64,000 bases of DNA from Lautropia sp. (GCA_030527825.1 JAUNAC010000002.1:382001-446000); one strand, 5' to 3'. Positions 1-10,345 are shown, counted from the stretch's first letter. The notes: a model not told the origin generated them from the sequence alone. Numbers and translations are program-made.

Positions 1-100
1 GGGCAATGGGCAGCTGGGTGGTGGCAGTCAGCCCCAGCACCATGAGAAACAGGGCAACGACCCAGGCAAAAATGGGTCGGTGAATGAAAAAATTGGCCAT
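1..100 (-). CDS. RND efflux pump inner-membrane transporter, N-terminal fragment
   Basis: Only the first 33 codons lie in the window; the gene runs off the left edge. The translation begins MANFFIHRPIFAWVVALFL, the usual N-terminus of AcrB/MexB-type hydrophobic-amphiphilic efflux RND pumps, including the first transmembrane helix. Known role of the family: proton-driven drug export as a trimer with a periplasmic adaptor and an outer-membrane channel. The adaptor gene sits immediately upstream on the same strand, 17 bp away, and the AGGGAG ribosome-binding site overlaps the adaptor stop codon, so the two are co-transcribed. Substrate cannot be inferred. Confidence 0.85.
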   Translation of the reverse strand, partial: MANFFIHRPIFAWVVALFLMVLGLTATTQLPIA

Positions 101-117
101 GGGTTGCTATATCTCCC

Positions 118-1380
118 TTACTGCTGCCCAGCGGGCTTGGCGCCAGGCGCGGGCTGGGCGGTCCGGGAATCGGCGCCCGGTTTCCAGGGAACGGGAATGA
201 CTTTGTTGACCCGCATCATCTGGACCAGCTGAAAGCCATCGACCATGACTTTTTCGCCGTTTTTCAGGCCATCGGTCACGACCCAGTTCTGGCCGTTGGA
301 GCCCGAGATCTTTACTGCGCGCTGTGACATGGCGCCCTGCTCATCGACCACCGTCAGAGTGTCACCGGCAGCAGTACGGGTGACGGCTTGCTGGGGAACG
401 AGGATGGCTTCGGGGATGGCGGCCTGTTCCAGCTCGGCCCGAACATACATGCCGGGCAGCAGCTCCCCGTTCGGATTGGGCACTTCAGCGCGCAGCGTAA
501 CCTGTCCGGTGCTTTCGTCGACCGTCAGATCCGTGAACAGCAAGGATCCTTTCTGGGGATACTCGCTGCCGTCATCGTAGCGGATGCGCACACTGGCTGC
601 TTCTCCTGCCTGCTGACTGGCAGGCTTGAGGCGGCCACTGTCCAGGCCACTTTTCAGCTTCATGACGGTTGAGGCCGGTTGTGTGATGTTGACGTAGACA
701 GGGTCGATCTGCTGTACGGTGGCCAGCACCGTGGCATCGCCCTGGCCCACCAACGCGCCTTCTGTGACCAGCGCACGGCCAATACGGCCACTGATGGGGG
801 AGGTGACCGATGCATAGGACAGGTTGATCTGGGCCGTTTTGACGGCCGCCCGGGCCACGGCCACATCGGCAGCTGCCTGTTTCTGGGCAGAAACGGCATT
901 GTCATAGTTCTGGCGGCTGATGGCATTGGCTTTCAGCAGCGGAGTGTACCTGGCAACGGTCTGGGCAGAGAGCCGCTCGTTGGTCTGGGCGCGGGCAAGT
1001 GAGGCATTGGCACTGTTGAGCGCTGCGCGAAGCGGGGCGGGATCAATCAGAAAAAGGGGTTGCCCTGCCTTGACATCGCTGCCTTCTTTGAAGAGCCGTT
1101 TTTCAAGAATACCGGCAGCGCGGGCACGGATCTGCGCCACACGGGAGGCTTCCACCCGCCCGGGCAAATTCTGGGATATGCCGACAGGCTTGCGTTCGGC
1201 AATCACCACGCCGACTGGCAGTGCCTGGGGCTTGCTGTTGGCCGCTGCCTGCTGTTGGGAGGTTTCTCCCTGATGGCAGGCAGCAAGCGTAGCCAGCAGC
1301 ATGCTGATGGTCAGTGTTTTGACAGCAAAAGCGAGCTGGCGCGAGTCGCCTGCCGGCCGGGAATAAGGTGTCTGCATCAT
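118..1380 (-). CDS. RND efflux periplasmic adaptor (membrane fusion) lipoprotein, AcrA/MexA type
   Basis: Periplasmic adaptor linking the RND pump to an outer-membrane channel. An N-terminal hydrophobic stretch ends in LAAC, a lipobox, so the mature protein is probably a lipoprotein. Then come the barrel-sandwich hybrid (PGRVEASRVAQIRARAAG), a helical hairpin (SANASLARAQTN region), the return lipoyl half (SPISGRIGRALVTEGALVGQ) and beta-barrel and membrane-proximal domains, ending in a Pro/Ala-rich tail. Length (420 aa) is normal for the family. The start is uncertain: a tandem ATG-ATG at 1380 is chosen over a TTG at 1416 because neither has a strong Shine-Dalgarno and ATG is commoner. It lies directly upstream of the pump gene. 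No adjacent regulator is seen. Confidence 0.88.
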   Translation of the reverse strand: MMQTPYSRPAGDSRQLAFAVKTLTISMLLATLAACHQGETSQQQAAANSKPQALPVGVVIAERKPVGISQNLPGRVEASRVAQIRARAAGILEKRLFKEGSDVKAGQPLFLIDPAPLRAALNSANASLARAQTNERLSAQTVARYTPLLKANAISRQNYDNAVSAQKQAAADVAVARAAVKTAQINLSYASVTSPISGRIGRALVTEGALVGQGDATVLATVQQIDPVYVNITQPASTVMKLKSGLDSGRLKPASQQAGEAASVRIRYDDGSEYPQKGSLLFTDLTVDESTGQVTLRAEVPNPNGELLPGMYVRAELEQAAIPEAILVPQQAVTRTAAGDTLTVVDEQGAMSQRAVKISGSNGQNWVVTDGLKNGEKVMVDGFQLVQMMRVNKVIPVPWKPGADSRTAQPAPGAKPAGQQ

Positions 1381-1589
1381 GAAAAACGTAAGGTTGTGTC
1401 GGTGAACGACGAGCAAAGGGGAGGCGTGATGAACAGCTGGCGTCCTGCTGCAGCATGCTGCGGACGGCAGATGCGGCAGACAGACGCCTTTTCTGGGCCG
1501 AGGGCTTTGTCGGGGTTAGGGCAGCGGGCCCGGGCTGCCGGTCGGGGAAACGTCAGGGAGGCAAGGGAGCCGTGCTGCGAGAAGGTGAA

Positions 1590-2564
1590 TCAGCCATGAG
1601 AGCTTCCCGAAGCGTTGTCAGCTGATCGGGCGGCCGGAGTGTCATCGGAATTGCCGTCCGGTTTGAGGCGCGGGGTATGCCGGATCTGGCGTCGCGGGCG
1701 CCGTAGGCCGGATGGTGACGATTCGTCCAGTACGACAGGTTCGCCGGGACGTCCGGAAACTGGATGCAGCAGGGGGACCAGTGCTGAAAATATCTTGGGA
1801 TTGGCCGCCATAATCTGGCCAGCCTCCAGATAATCGCCATCACCACTGAAATCTCCCACTAGGCCGCCAGCCTCGGTGACCAGCAGACTGCCGGCAGCCA
1901 CATCCCAGGGCTTCAGCCCCACCTCGAAGCAACCGTCATAGCGACCACTGGCCGCGTAGGCCAGGTCAAGGGCGGCGGAACCCGAGCGACGCATGATGGC
2001 GCCCTTGTCCAGCAGGGGACGCAGGACAGTCAGATAGGCATCCTGGTCATGATGCGCGCGGAAAGGGAATCCAGTGCCGATCAGGGCGTCTTCCAGTCGA
2101 AAACGCCGGTTGACGCGGATGCGGCGGTCATTCAGGAAAGCACCACGCCCTCGCGTAGCCGTGAACAGTTCGTTGCGATTTGGATCAAAAATCAGCGCCT
2201 GGGTGATCACACCATATTGCATCAGGGCGATGGAGATGCAGTAGTGCGGCAGGCCATGAATGAAGTTGGTGGTGCCATCCAGAGGATCGATGATCCAGAC
2301 ATGTTCGATTTTTCGCAGCGGGAGATCGGGTGGTGAGTCCTTGCCTGGTTTGAACCCGGATTCCTCCGCTAAGATTGCATGGCCAGGATAGGCTGCCAGC
2401 AGCGTTTCAACGATGGCAGCCTCGGATGCCTTGTCTACCTCGGTGACGAAGTCGTTGCGATCCTTGCGGGTGATTTGCACCGTTTCGATGTCGAGACTGG
2501 CTCGGTTGATCAATCGGCCAGCTTGCCGGGCGGCGCGCACGGCGACATTGAGCATCGGATGCAT
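1590..2564 (-). CDS. suhB: Inositol-1-monophosphatase family protein (SuhB)
   Basis: Mg-dependent inositol monophosphatase fold; in enterobacteria SuhB also works with the NusA/NusB rRNA antitermination complex. Metal-site motifs are present: [19 protein letters not shown] and [15 protein letters not shown]. The ATG at 2564 ([14 protein letters not shown]) matches the normal family N-terminus; the open frame continues upstream to 2951 but that part is antisense to trmJ. At 324 aa it is longer than the usual ~265-270 aa because of a C-terminal tail of about 50 residues rich in Ser, Arg and Pro. It diverges from trmJ with only 41 bp between the start codons. Confidence 0.92.
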   Translation of the reverse strand: MHPMLNVAVRAARQAGRLINRASLDIETVQITRKDRNDFVTEVDKASEAAIVETLLAAYPGHAILAEESGFKPGKDSPPDLPLRKIEHVWIIDPLDGTTNFIHGLPHYCISIALMQYGVITQALIFDPNRNELFTATRGRGAFLNDRRIRVNRRFRLEDALIGTGFPFRAHHDQDAYLTVLRPLLDKGAIMRRSGSAALDLAYAASGRYDGCFEVGLKPWDVAAGSLLVTEAGGLVGDFSGDGDYLEAGQIMAANPKIFSALVPLLHPVSGRPGEPVVLDESSPSGLRRPRRQIRHTPRLKPDGNSDDTPAARSADNASGSSHG

Positions 2565-2605
2565 GATGGTATGTTCAAAAGAGGAATTGCTGGATTCTAC
2601 AACAA

Positions 2606-3478
2606 ATGACCGGGCGTTCAGAAACTCATCGACCCCTGGCTGTCGGATATCAGCGCCTGCTGGATGCCTGCCGCATCGTGCTGATGGCACCCAGTCTGTC
2701 GGCCAATATCGGCTCGGCCATTCGGGCCATGACCACCATGGGGCTGCGGGATTTGGTGGTGGTGGCACCCCGGGATCCGGATTTTCAGACAGACAGTGCC
2801 GCGCTGGCACGTGCCGGGGGCGCCCGCCACCGGCTGGCGGATGTTGCCAGCGCGCCCACGCTGGATGCTGCATTGCACGATTGCCAGTTGGCGGTGGCCG
2901 TGAGCGCCGAAGGGCGGGCGTTCGGCCCCGCCCCCGAGTATCCCGGCCCATTGTGTGCTGATGTGCTGGCGGCGCTGGCCGGCGGGCAGCTGCAGCGGGT
3001 TGCCTTTGTATTCGGAACAGAGCGCAGTGGCCTGCAGTCCTGCGAGATGGCCCGTTGCCAGCGCTGGCTGACTATCCCGGCCGATGCAGAGTACAGCTCC
3101 CTGAATGTGGCGCAGGCCGTTCAGATCGTAGCGTTTTCGTTGCGGCAGGCCGTTCTGGCGGGCGTGGCCGAGGACATGGCCGCTGCTGCCCGGATGCAGC
3201 CCCCATTGGCCCGTCTAGGACACATCGAGGCGTTGTACCGGCATGTAGAACGCAGTCTGGTGGCGTTGGGAACCTTGAATCCGGCCCGGCCGCGCCGGCT
3301 CATGGCCCGGCTGCGCCATCTGTTTGGTCGTACACAGTTGACGCCTGACGAGCTGGATATGCTGCATGGCATTTGCCGAGACATCGAGCGGCGTGTACCG
3401 ACCGCCGTGTCCGCCGCTCGGCAGGGCCCGGCCGTGGCGGGCAGGGAGGACGCTGCCGAGTCGGAGCAGAGCCCGTGA
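2606..3478 (+). CDS. trmJ: tRNA (cytidine/uridine-2'-O-)-methyltransferase TrmJ
   Basis: SPOUT-class SAM-dependent enzyme that 2'-O-methylates nucleotide 32 of certain tRNAs. The SpoU motifs are visible: [20 protein letters not shown] near the N-terminus, [12 protein letters not shown] in the middle and the knot sequence [16 protein letters not shown]. The helical C-terminal extension typical of TrmJ follows, ending in a low-complexity tail. Length 290 aa is slightly over the norm. The ATG at 2606 adds about 20 residues before the conserved core, so a later start is possible. The suhB/trmJ divergent pair is common in Burkholderiales. Confidence 0.9.
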   Translation: MTGRSETHRPLAVGYQRLLDACRIVLMAPSLSANIGSAIRAMTTMGLRDLVVVAPRDPDFQTDSAALARAGGARHRLADVASAPTLDAALHDCQLAVAVSAEGRAFGPAPEYPGPLCADVLAALAGGQLQRVAFVFGTERSGLQSCEMARCQRWLTIPADAEYSSLNVAQAVQIVAFSLRQAVLAGVAEDMAAAARMQPPLARLGHIEALYRHVERSLVALGTLNPARPRRLMARLRHLFGRTQLTPDELDMLHGICRDIERRVPTAVSAARQGPAVAGREDAAESEQSP

Positions 3479-3487
3479 TCCGCATGC

Positions 3488-4309
3488 TTAAACCGGTGGC
3501 ATGGCCATGCCCTGGCGGAATGACAGGATGTGTCCCTTCGGTTGCCCGCCCTGTTCGCCCGGCGTCCCGTTTTCGCCGGATACCGCTGTTTCCGTCCAGT
3601 CGGACAGCACCCAGCGGCGGCGCTGGCCGCCCGGATGTGACCATTGATGCAACGCCGGTCGATGGGTATGGCCATGGACCAGGATCCGGCAGTGATGTGC
3701 ATCCATCAGCGCATCGACCGCTGCCTGATTGACATCGGCCAGCATGACGGCGCCTTGCTGTTCCGCATGACTCTGCTGTCGCAGTGACTGGGCGAGGGCG
3801 ATGCGCTCGGGCACACTGCGGGCCAGCAGTGCCTGCTGCCATGCCGGCTGCCGGCATTGGGCGCGCCAGCGCTGATAGGGATGGTCGTCCGTGCACAGCA
3901 GATCTCCATGCGACAGCAGGATCCGTTCCCCCTGGATTTCCACCAGCGTCGGATCAGGCAGCAATGTTGCCCGACAGTGCTGGCTGTAACGGCGCAGCTC
4001 TGGCTGGCCGGGAATGGGTGCGTCCATCAGGAAATCGCGATTGCCATGCATGAGAAAGCTTTGTCCGCCCCTGGCGGCAAAGTCACGCAGGAGCGTGGCT
4101 AGCCGCCAGGCGGCCTGGCCAGGGGCATCATCGCCAATCCAGTACTCGAACAGGTCGCCGAGCAGAAAGAGCGTGCTGCCAGCGGCAGAGGAGCCCTGCA
4201 GGCGTGCAGCCAGTTCATCCAGAAAACGCCCGACCAGCACCGGGTGGCGGTCATCCAGATGCATGTCCGCTGCAAACAGAACCTGGTCCGGGTCGGGCAG
4301 GCACAGCAC
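3488..4309 (-). CDS. lpxH: UDP-2,3-diacylglucosamine diphosphatase (LpxH)
   Basis: Calcineurin-like metallophosphoesterase that hydrolyses UDP-2,3-diacylglucosamine to lipid X in lipid A biosynthesis, peripheral at the inner membrane. All metal-site motifs are present in order: ADMHLDD (Asp15, His17), LLGDLFEYWIGDD, MHGNRDFL, LLSHGDLLCTDD and HGHTHRP. DMH replaces the more usual DLH. The GTG start at 4309 lies 3 bp after the stop of the upstream cyclophilin gene, so translation is probably coupled. Length 273 aa is slightly long owing to a C-terminal tail. It ends 9 bp from trmJ, tail to tail. Confidence 0.93.
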   Translation of the reverse strand: MLCLPDPDQVLFAADMHLDDRHPVLVGRFLDELAARLQGSSAAGSTLFLLGDLFEYWIGDDAPGQAAWRLATLLRDFAARGGQSFLMHGNRDFLMDAPIPGQPELRRYSQHCRATLLPDPTLVEIQGERILLSHGDLLCTDDHPYQRWRAQCRQPAWQQALLARSVPERIALAQSLRQQSHAEQQGAVMLADVNQAAVDALMDAHHCRILVHGHTHRPALHQWSHPGGQRRRWVLSDWTETAVSGENGTPGEQGGQPKGHILSFRQGMAMPPV

Positions 4310-4312
4310 GGC

Positions 4313-4912
4313 TTACTTGATCCGTTCGACGGTTTCGATGATGACGGCATCGCGTGGCACGTCGGCATGCATGCCGGAGCGGGTGGTCTGAACCTTGGCG
4401 ATTTTTTCCACGGTCTCCATGCCCTGAATGACTTTGCCAAAGACGGCATAGCCATTGCCGTCGGGTTGCGGATAGTTCAGGCCGTTGTTGTTGACCGTAT
4501 TGATGAAGAACTGCGAAGTGGCCGAATCCGGAACGCTGGTACGGGCCATGGCAATGGTGCCGACATCGTTTTTCAGGCCGTTGCGTGATTCCAGAGGAAT
4601 GGGATCGCGGGTTGCCTTCTGCTGCATGCGGGCGTCGAAGCCACCGCCCTGAATCATGAAATTACCGATGACGCGGTGAAAGATGGTGCCTTTGTAGAAG
4701 CCGTCATCGACATATTTCAGGAAGTTTTCGACCGTTTTGGGCGCTTTTTCGGGATACAGCTCGATCACCAGATCACCCATCGAGGTTTTCATCAGCACTT
4801 TCGGGGCTGCTTCGGCGGCCGCACCATCGGCCGGGCCGGACATCAGCAGCGCACCGGTCAACAGCGCCAGAACAGGCGAGAACAGGGAGTGAGGACGGGT
4901 GAAACGTGACAT
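4313..4912 (-). CDS. Peptidyl-prolyl cis-trans isomerase, cyclophilin type, exported
   Basis: Cyclophilin of the PpiA kind. Core motifs include FHRVIGNFMIQGGGF and the catalytic/substrate segment around FGKVIQGMETVEKIA. The N-terminal 30 or so residues (MSRFTRPHSLFSPVLALLTG followed by ALLMSGPADGAAA) form a signal peptide, so the protein is probably periplasmic. The ATG at 4912 has an AGGAG sequence about 10 nt upstream; the frame stays open to 4978. It is followed closely by lpxH and preceded by the TPR gene on the same strand, giving the operon TPR-ppi-lpxH diverging from cysS. Confidence 0.92.
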   Translation of the reverse strand: MSRFTRPHSLFSPVLALLTGALLMSGPADGAAAEAAPKVLMKTSMGDLVIELYPEKAPKTVENFLKYVDDGFYKGTIFHRVIGNFMIQGGGFDARMQQKATRDPIPLESRNGLKNDVGTIAMARTSVPDSATSQFFINTVNNNGLNYPQPDGNGYAVFGKVIQGMETVEKIAKVQTTRSGMHADVPRDAVIIETVERIK

Positions 4913-4980
4913 AAGGGTATTGCTCCTGTGGTTGAAGGTAGGGACTGAAGGTATCGAATGGAGGATTCTTTCGGGCAATC

Positions 4981-5772
4981 TCAGGGTTTGCCGGATGATT
5001 TGGCCGCTGGCGTGGCCGCTTTGCCGGAGGCCAACAGGGCATCCAGCGTCTTCAGGCGGCCTGCTCGGGTCGTATTAGATGAAATAGCCTGGGCCTGTCG
5101 CCAGCGCTGAGCGGCTAGCTGCAGATACAGATCCCCCAGATTCTGATAGGCAACTTCGTAGTCTGGCACCGCATGAATGGCCGCTTCCAGCGTATCGCGG
5201 GCAGCTTCCAGCCTTCCCTGGGCGGCCTGGGTGACGGCAAGGTTGTTATAAGGTTCGGGCAGCTCGGGGAAATCCTCAATCAGGGTACTGAATTCGTGCT
5301 CTGCATCCGTCAGGCGCCTGAGCTGAAAGAGGGCGAGACCTTTCAGAAAACGCAGACGGGCATCATCCGGCATTGCCCGCAGCGCTTCCTGTGCGGTGAG
5401 CAGGGCGCGTTCCGGATCATGCCGGTTCAGGGCCGCCTGTGCCTGACGACGTTTGTACTCCAGCCCGGTCTGGGCATCGGCGGCGGGTTGCTGGCCGTCC
5501 TGATCCAGCAGCTGACTGTCGCTCAACCCATCATGGTTTGACGTGCGATTTGCCGGGATGCCGCCCGTGGCGGCCCGTGATGCCTGCGCCGAGGCGGAAT
5601 CGCCCTGTGGGCCAGCGTCGCCGTGCAGATCATGATCGGCGGTAATGGTGCTGTCTAGGCGTTCGGAAGATGCACCGGCGCTGGCTGTCAGGGCAGGACT
5701 GCCCCACAGCAGCATGGCGGACAGCAAAAGCGCTGGACTCAGCGTGGACGGAAAACGGGGAGTGTCTGGCAT
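4981..5772 (-). CDS. Exported tetratricopeptide-repeat protein
   Basis: About 263 aa with an N-terminal signal peptide (MPDTPRFPSTLSPALLLSAM onward, likely cut near ALTASA). A Ser/Ala/Asp-rich linker follows, and then at least three TPR units between residues ~110 and 235 (for example HDPERALLTAQEALRAMPDD, LTDAEHEFSTLIEDFPELPE, GRLEAARDTLEAAIHAVPDY). TPRs mediate protein-protein contacts; the partner is unknown. It is the first gene of the run with the cyclophilin and lpxH, an association common in Burkholderiales, which suggests an envelope role, but nothing specific can be claimed. The start at 5772 is chosen because it begins the signal peptide. Confidence 0.8.
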   Translation of the reverse strand: MPDTPRFPSTLSPALLLSAMLLWGSPALTASAGASSERLDSTITADHDLHGDAGPQGDSASAQASRAATGGIPANRTSNHDGLSDSQLLDQDGQQPAADAQTGLEYKRRQAQAALNRHDPERALLTAQEALRAMPDDARLRFLKGLALFQLRRLTDAEHEFSTLIEDFPELPEPYNNLAVTQAAQGRLEAARDTLEAAIHAVPDYEVAYQNLGDLYLQLAAQRWRQAQAISSNTTRAGRLKTLDALLASGKAATPAAKSSGKP

Positions 5773-6062
5773 GAACAGAAAAACGGGTTGCCGGCAAAAG
5801 AGAGGGAGATGCCTGGGACACGCAGGGAGAAAACCGCCCAAATCCTGTCAGGCAGATATCTGCAGTCGGTTACACTCTGGCCTGGATGCGGCTCCATGGC
5901 TCCATTCTAGAGCCTGTGGCGCGGAAGATGTGCATTTGTCCTTCCGGGCCGACAGATCCCCAGGGCATGGGCCGGGCGTGCTGCGCCGCCGATGGCCGGA
6001 CCGGAGTGTTCGCGAACCGTGCCGTGGTCTTCTTTCATGTCGCCTTTTCCCGTCAATCTTCT

Positions 6063-7484
6063 ATGACCCAGACGTTGAAGCTCTACAACACCCTGACCCG
6101 TCGCAAAGAAGTCTTTCAGCCCCTTGAAGCGGGCAAGGTGGGGTTGTATGTCTGTGGCATGACGGTTTATGACTACTGCCACATCGGCCACGCCCGCATG
6201 TTGCTTGCCTTTGACGTGGTGCAGCGCTGGCTGCGGGCCCGTGGTTTTCAGGTGACGTATGTCCGGAACATCACGGATATTGATGACAAGATCATCCGCC
6301 GGGCCGTTGAAAACGGGGAAAGTCTGTCCAGCCTGACTAACCGTTTCATCGCGGCGATGCACGAAGATGAAGCGGCCCTCGGTATCCAGCGTCCCGATAT
6401 CGAGCCGCGAGCCACCGCCTATGTGCCGCAGATGCTTGATTTGGTGGGCCTGTTGCAGCAGAACGGCTATGCCTATCGGGCCGAAGACGGCGATACCTTG
6501 TTCAGGGTGCGCCGTTTTGCCGGCTATGGCAGGCTGGGTGGCAAGAGTCTCGACGATCTGCGGGCAGGCGAGCGTGTCGCTGTCTCCACTGCCAAGGAGG
6601 ACCCCCTCGATTTTGTGCTCTGGAAGTCTGCCAAGCCCGAAGAGCCAGCCGAAGCCTGCTGGGACGGGCCGTTTGGCCCGGGGCGTCCAGGGTGGCATCT
6701 GGAATGTTCGGCCATGTCCACCTGCCTGCTGGGGCACCAGTTTGATATTCATGGCGGTGGTGCAGATCTGCAGTTTCCACACCACGAAAACGAAATAGCG
6801 CAAAGTGATGGTGCCTATTTCCCGGAAGGGGGGCGCAGCTTTGTCCGCTATTGGCTGCACAACGGCTTCGTTCAGGTCGATGGTGAAAAAATGTCCAAGT
6901 CGCTGGGCAATTTTTTTACCATTCGCGACGTTTTGGCGCAGTTTGATGGCGAGGTCATCCGCTATTTTGTTGTCCGGTCGCACTATCGCAGTCAGGTGAA
7001 CTATTCTGTCGCTGGTCTGGAGGATGCCCGGGACTCCCTGCTGCGACTCTACAACGCACTCTCGACCGACTGGCCAGAGGAACCGGCAGCGCCTGTCGTG
7101 GACTGGCAAGAGCCGCGGGCAAGGGCTTTTGCCCAGGCCATGGACGATGATTTCAACACCCCGATGGCCATTGCGACCCTGTTTGAACTGGCCACCGAGC
7201 TGAACCGGACACGGGCGCCTGCCGTCGAGCGACAGTTGCGGGGGCTGGCTGCGATTCTGGGGTTGCTGGGGCAGGACCCTGCCGCGGTGCGGCGTAGTGG
7301 CCTTAAGGGAACAGCTGTTCAATCGGGCGATCTCGACGATAATGCCATCCAGACCATGGTGGATGCCCGTCTCGCAGCACGCAAGGCGCGGCGCTTTGAC
7401 GAGGCGGATGCCATACGCGAGCAGCTGGCACAGGCCGGCATCACCCTGGAGGATGGTCCCGCCGGGACAACCTGGCGGCGTTGA
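6063..7484 (+). CDS. cysS: Cysteine--tRNA ligase
   Basis: Class I aminoacyl-tRNA synthetase charging tRNA-Cys. The signatures [14 protein letters not shown] (HIGH) and [10 protein letters not shown] (KMSKS) are present, with the zinc-site cysteine in [13 protein letters not shown] and the zinc-ligand region GWHLECSAM. The DALR and C-terminal tRNA-binding parts are complete, ending in a GTTWRR tail. The ATG at 6063 ([11 protein letters not shown]) matches the family start and gives 473 aa; the open frame extends upstream to 5886 without similarity. No clear Shine-Dalgarno is seen. The 290 bp between it and the divergent TPR gene should hold both promoters; none is convincing. Confidence 0.96.
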   Translation: MTQTLKLYNTLTRRKEVFQPLEAGKVGLYVCGMTVYDYCHIGHARMLLAFDVVQRWLRARGFQVTYVRNITDIDDKIIRRAVENGESLSSLTNRFIAAMHEDEAALGIQRPDIEPRATAYVPQMLDLVGLLQQNGYAYRAEDGDTLFRVRRFAGYGRLGGKSLDDLRAGERVAVSTAKEDPLDFVLWKSAKPEEPAEACWDGPFGPGRPGWHLECSAMSTCLLGHQFDIHGGGADLQFPHHENEIAQSDGAYFPEGGRSFVRYWLHNGFVQVDGEKMSKSLGNFFTIRDVLAQFDGEVIRYFVVRSHYRSQVNYSVAGLEDARDSLLRLYNALSTDWPEEPAAPVVDWQEPRARAFAQAMDDDFNTPMAIATLFELATELNRTRAPAVERQLRGLAAILGLLGQDPAAVRRSGLKGTAVQSGDLDDNAIQTMVDARLAARKARRFDEADAIREQLAQAGITLEDGPAGTTWRR

Positions 7485-7604
7485 CATCTGGAGTGTTGCG
7501 CCTGTCAGCTGAAACAGAAAGTAGGAGGAGAGCGTGCATCAGGAGATGCTTTGCGCTCGACAATACAGAACAGAACCCGCCGCGCAAGATGGGTATGGAT
7601 GGCC

Positions 7605-8570
7605 ATGAAGACAACTTATCTGGATTTTGAACAACCGGTTGCCGAGCTTGAAAGCAAGATCGAGCAACTGCGGTATGTGCAGGGCGAATCGGCCGTTGAC
7701 ATTGCTGAGGAAATTGACCGTCTGCGCACCAAGTGCGACTCCAAGCTGAAAGACATCTACGAAAAGCTGACCCCATGGCAGACCGCCCTAGTGGCCCGGC
7801 ATCCGCAGCGTCCCTATACACTGGACTATATTCAGGCGTTGATGACCGATTTCCATGAACTGCACGGTGATCGTGCCTTTGCCGACGATCCGGCCATTGT
7901 GGGAGGAGTCGCCCGCTTCGAAGGCCAGAGTGTTGTTGTCATTGGTCACCAGAAGGGACGGGATGCCAAGGAGCGCACCTTCCGGAACTTCGGCATGCCC
8001 CGTCCGGAAGGGTATCGGAAGGCGTTACGCTTGATGAAGCTGGCCGAAAAATTTGGCATGCCCTTGATTACTTTTATCGATACACCGGGCGCTTTCCCCG
8101 GTATGGGGGCCGAGGAACGGGGGCAGTCGGAAGCCATCGGCCGGAACCTCATCGAGATGGCAGCGCTTGAAGTGCCCATCATCAGTGTGGTGATCGGTGA
8201 GGGTGGCTCAGGCGGAGCGCTGGCACTGGGTATTTCCGACGCTTTGATGATGCTCCAGTACAGCGTCTATTCCGTAATTTCTCCCGAGGGCTGTGCGGCT
8301 ATTCTCTGGAAGAGTGCAGACAAGGCATCGGAAGCCGCCGAGATCATGGGTATTACTGCGCCGCGACTGAAAGGGCTGGGTCTTATAGATGACATCATTG
8401 ACGAACCCGTGGGCGGTGCCCATCGTGATCTGCCCGCTATGGCCGAGCGGCTTCGACCTGCCCTGGCCGAGGCGCTGCGGCGGCTCGCTGGTATGAGACG
8501 CGCTGACCTGGTACGTCAGCGGCAGGCCAGGATCGCGGCTTTTGGCAAATTCCGGGAAGTGACAGCCTGA
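7605..8570 (+). CDS. accA: Acetyl-CoA carboxylase carboxyltransferase subunit alpha
   Basis: Alpha subunit of the carboxyltransferase half of acetyl-CoA carboxylase, which makes malonyl-CoA for fatty-acid synthesis. It starts [20 protein letters not shown] and shows the crotonase-type glycine-rich oxyanion stretches ([40 protein letters not shown]). Length 321 aa is normal. An in-frame ATG six bases earlier (7599) is an alternative. It lies between cysS and tilS, the common betaproteobacterial order accA-tilS-lysC. It works with AccD, which is not in the window. Confidence 0.96.
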   Translation: MKTTYLDFEQPVAELESKIEQLRYVQGESAVDIAEEIDRLRTKCDSKLKDIYEKLTPWQTALVARHPQRPYTLDYIQALMTDFHELHGDRAFADDPAIVGGVARFEGQSVVVIGHQKGRDAKERTFRNFGMPRPEGYRKALRLMKLAEKFGMPLITFIDTPGAFPGMGAEERGQSEAIGRNLIEMAALEVPIISVVIGEGGSGGALALGISDALMMLQYSVYSVISPEGCAAILWKSADKASEAAEIMGITAPRLKGLGLIDDIIDEPVGGAHRDLPAMAERLRPALAEALRRLAGMRRADLVRQRQARIAAFGKFREVTA

Positions 8571-8633
8571 GATTGAATATGAGCGCACCGGATCAGATGC
8601 CATTGCCTTCTCTCCCCTGATGCCATCCCGGCC

Positions 8634-10103
8634 GTGAAGAAAGCGTGTGGCTCACCGGTTGATTGCCTCGCCAGCTGCCTGCAGCAGGCTGAGGCCGGAT
8701 CCGAGGAGCCGGTGCTGCTCGCCTGTTCTGGAGGCCGTGATTCACAGGTTCTTTTGCACGCCGCGGCGGCCCTGCAGCCAGAAGTCAAGGTCGTCGTTGC
8801 ACATGTGCATCATGGCCTGCAGTCCGATGCGGACGCATGGCTGGATTTCTGCGCAGCCGAGGCTGCTGCTTTGAGACTACCTTTCCTGTCGCGACGGCTG
8901 AATCGGGATGCCACCGGGTTTGGCCCCGCGGGGCTGGAAGCATGGGCAAGGGCAGGGCGCTACCGGGCACTGGCGGAGATGGCGATCGCTGCCGGAGCCC
9001 GTTATGTCCTGACCGCACACCATGCCAATGACCAGCTGGAAACGGTGGAGCTGCGCCGTCGTCGGGGGAGCGGCATTCTGGGGCTGTCTGGTATGCGGGT
9101 ATCGTCGTCTTTGCCCTACGCGCCGTCTGGTATGCGATTGCTGCGCCCCTTTCTGGGCCTGTCCCGTCTGCAGCTTGCTGCCTGGGCAAAGGCGCATGGA
9201 GTCTCCTGGGTAGAAGACCCGTCCAACCAGGATCTGCGTTTGGCTCGAAACCGGGTGCGTCGCAACATAGATGCGCGCCTGCAGGCAGAGACGCTGTCAA
9301 TGCCCGACGAACTGCTCTCTATCGGATTGCTGCAGCAAGCATCGGACCGCGTGCAGCGGCAGGCAGAAGCCGATGTCGCCTCCTGCACCGTACACCTGTC
9401 TGAATCTGCCGCCAGCCTTCCGCAGGATGGCCGGGACTCAGGGGCATTGCGCCAGCAGGCTGTTATGCTTTCCAGGGCTGCCTTCATGCGCCTTCCCGGG
9501 CCGCGCCGGGCGCATGCGCTGCGCTGGTGGCTGGGGTATCTCGGTTGCCGCATGCCATCACGCCACAAACTGCAGGAAATTGAAAGACAGCTGCTGATGG
9601 CCACTGCAAGCCAGGCGATGGTACGCCATGATGGGGTTACCCTATTGCGTTATCGGGATCGCCTGGGTGTCTGGCCAACGCTTCCTGCGCTGGTGCCTGT
9701 TGTGCTGCGTTGGCAGGGAGAAAGCCTGATTGAACTGCCAGCTGGACGTCTCTACATCATCCCGGTGCCCGTCGCGGAGGAACAACAGGCGTCTTCGCCT
9801 GTCATGAGCCTCGATGCCCATTGGCTGCGTCATGTCGAGCTCCTGATCGACCAGGGCCGTGGCGGAGAGCGCCTGCGGCTGAGCGCCGATGGCCCCAGCC
9901 GGAGCCTGAAGAAGCTGATGCAGGCGCGTGGCATACCAACCTGCCTGCGTGAAAGCCTGCCGGTATTGCGCCTGAATGGGGTGCCGATATTTGCAGCCCC
10001 GTTTGGGCTGCTGGTCAGTGACGCGCTTGCTGATGCCCGGTCTTCCGGAGAGCGTGTGCGCCTGTCATGGTCGTCCCGCCCGGTGCTTTCAGGATGGATC
10101 TGA
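8634..10103 (+). CDS. tilS: tRNA(Ile)-lysidine synthetase
   Basis: ATP-dependent enzyme that attaches lysine to C34 of the CAU-anticodon tRNA-Ile so that it reads AUA. The PP-loop SGGRDS (residues ~32-37) is clear, as is HHANDQLETVELRRRRGSG, the substrate/ATP segment of the N-type PP-loop domain. The TilS substrate-binding and C-terminal domains follow (GERLRLSADGPSRSLKKLMQ, a typical TilS C-terminal motif). The chosen start is GTG at 8634; no strong ribosome-binding site is seen. Length 489 aa fits betaproteobacterial TilS. Confidence 0.93.
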   Translation: MKKACGSPVDCLASCLQQAEAGSEEPVLLACSGGRDSQVLLHAAAALQPEVKVVVAHVHHGLQSDADAWLDFCAAEAAALRLPFLSRRLNRDATGFGPAGLEAWARAGRYRALAEMAIAAGARYVLTAHHANDQLETVELRRRRGSGILGLSGMRVSSSLPYAPSGMRLLRPFLGLSRLQLAAWAKAHGVSWVEDPSNQDLRLARNRVRRNIDARLQAETLSMPDELLSIGLLQQASDRVQRQAEADVASCTVHLSESAASLPQDGRDSGALRQQAVMLSRAAFMRLPGPRRAHALRWWLGYLGCRMPSRHKLQEIERQLLMATASQAMVRHDGVTLLRYRDRLGVWPTLPALVPVVLRWQGESLIELPAGRLYIIPVPVAEEQQASSPVMSLDAHWLRHVELLIDQGRGGERLRLSADGPSRSLKKLMQARGIPTCLRESLPVLRLNGVPIFAAPFGLLVSDALADARSSGERVRLSWSSRPVLSGWI

Positions 10104-10345
10104 GGCTGCTGCCCGGGCAGAAATGCCGTGATGTGTGGCGATCAGGCTCATTAACCATTTATAACTATATAATCGTGGCCCGATCATCGGAAGGCTGGGC
10201 ACTGGTGGGGGCGGTTTGGATGTGTCTTTGGCGCCGACCTGCTTGCACTGCTGCCGGGCCTTCTCTTTCTTTTTTCGAATCCTGGGCGTCTGCACAGTGT
10301 TACGGCACGGACGGACACCTCCAAGACACAGTTGGATCCACATCA

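Noticed and set aside
5886-6062. Upstream extension of the cysS frame
   Set aside because: The conserved N-terminus begins at 6063; the added residues have no similarity.
5907-7487. 526-codon open frame antisense to cysS
   Set aside because: A shadow of a GC-rich coding gene; the sense strand encodes a complete synthetase.
10168-10173. TATAAT upstream of lysC
   Set aside because: No acceptable -35 box at 16-18 bp, so not listed as a promoter.
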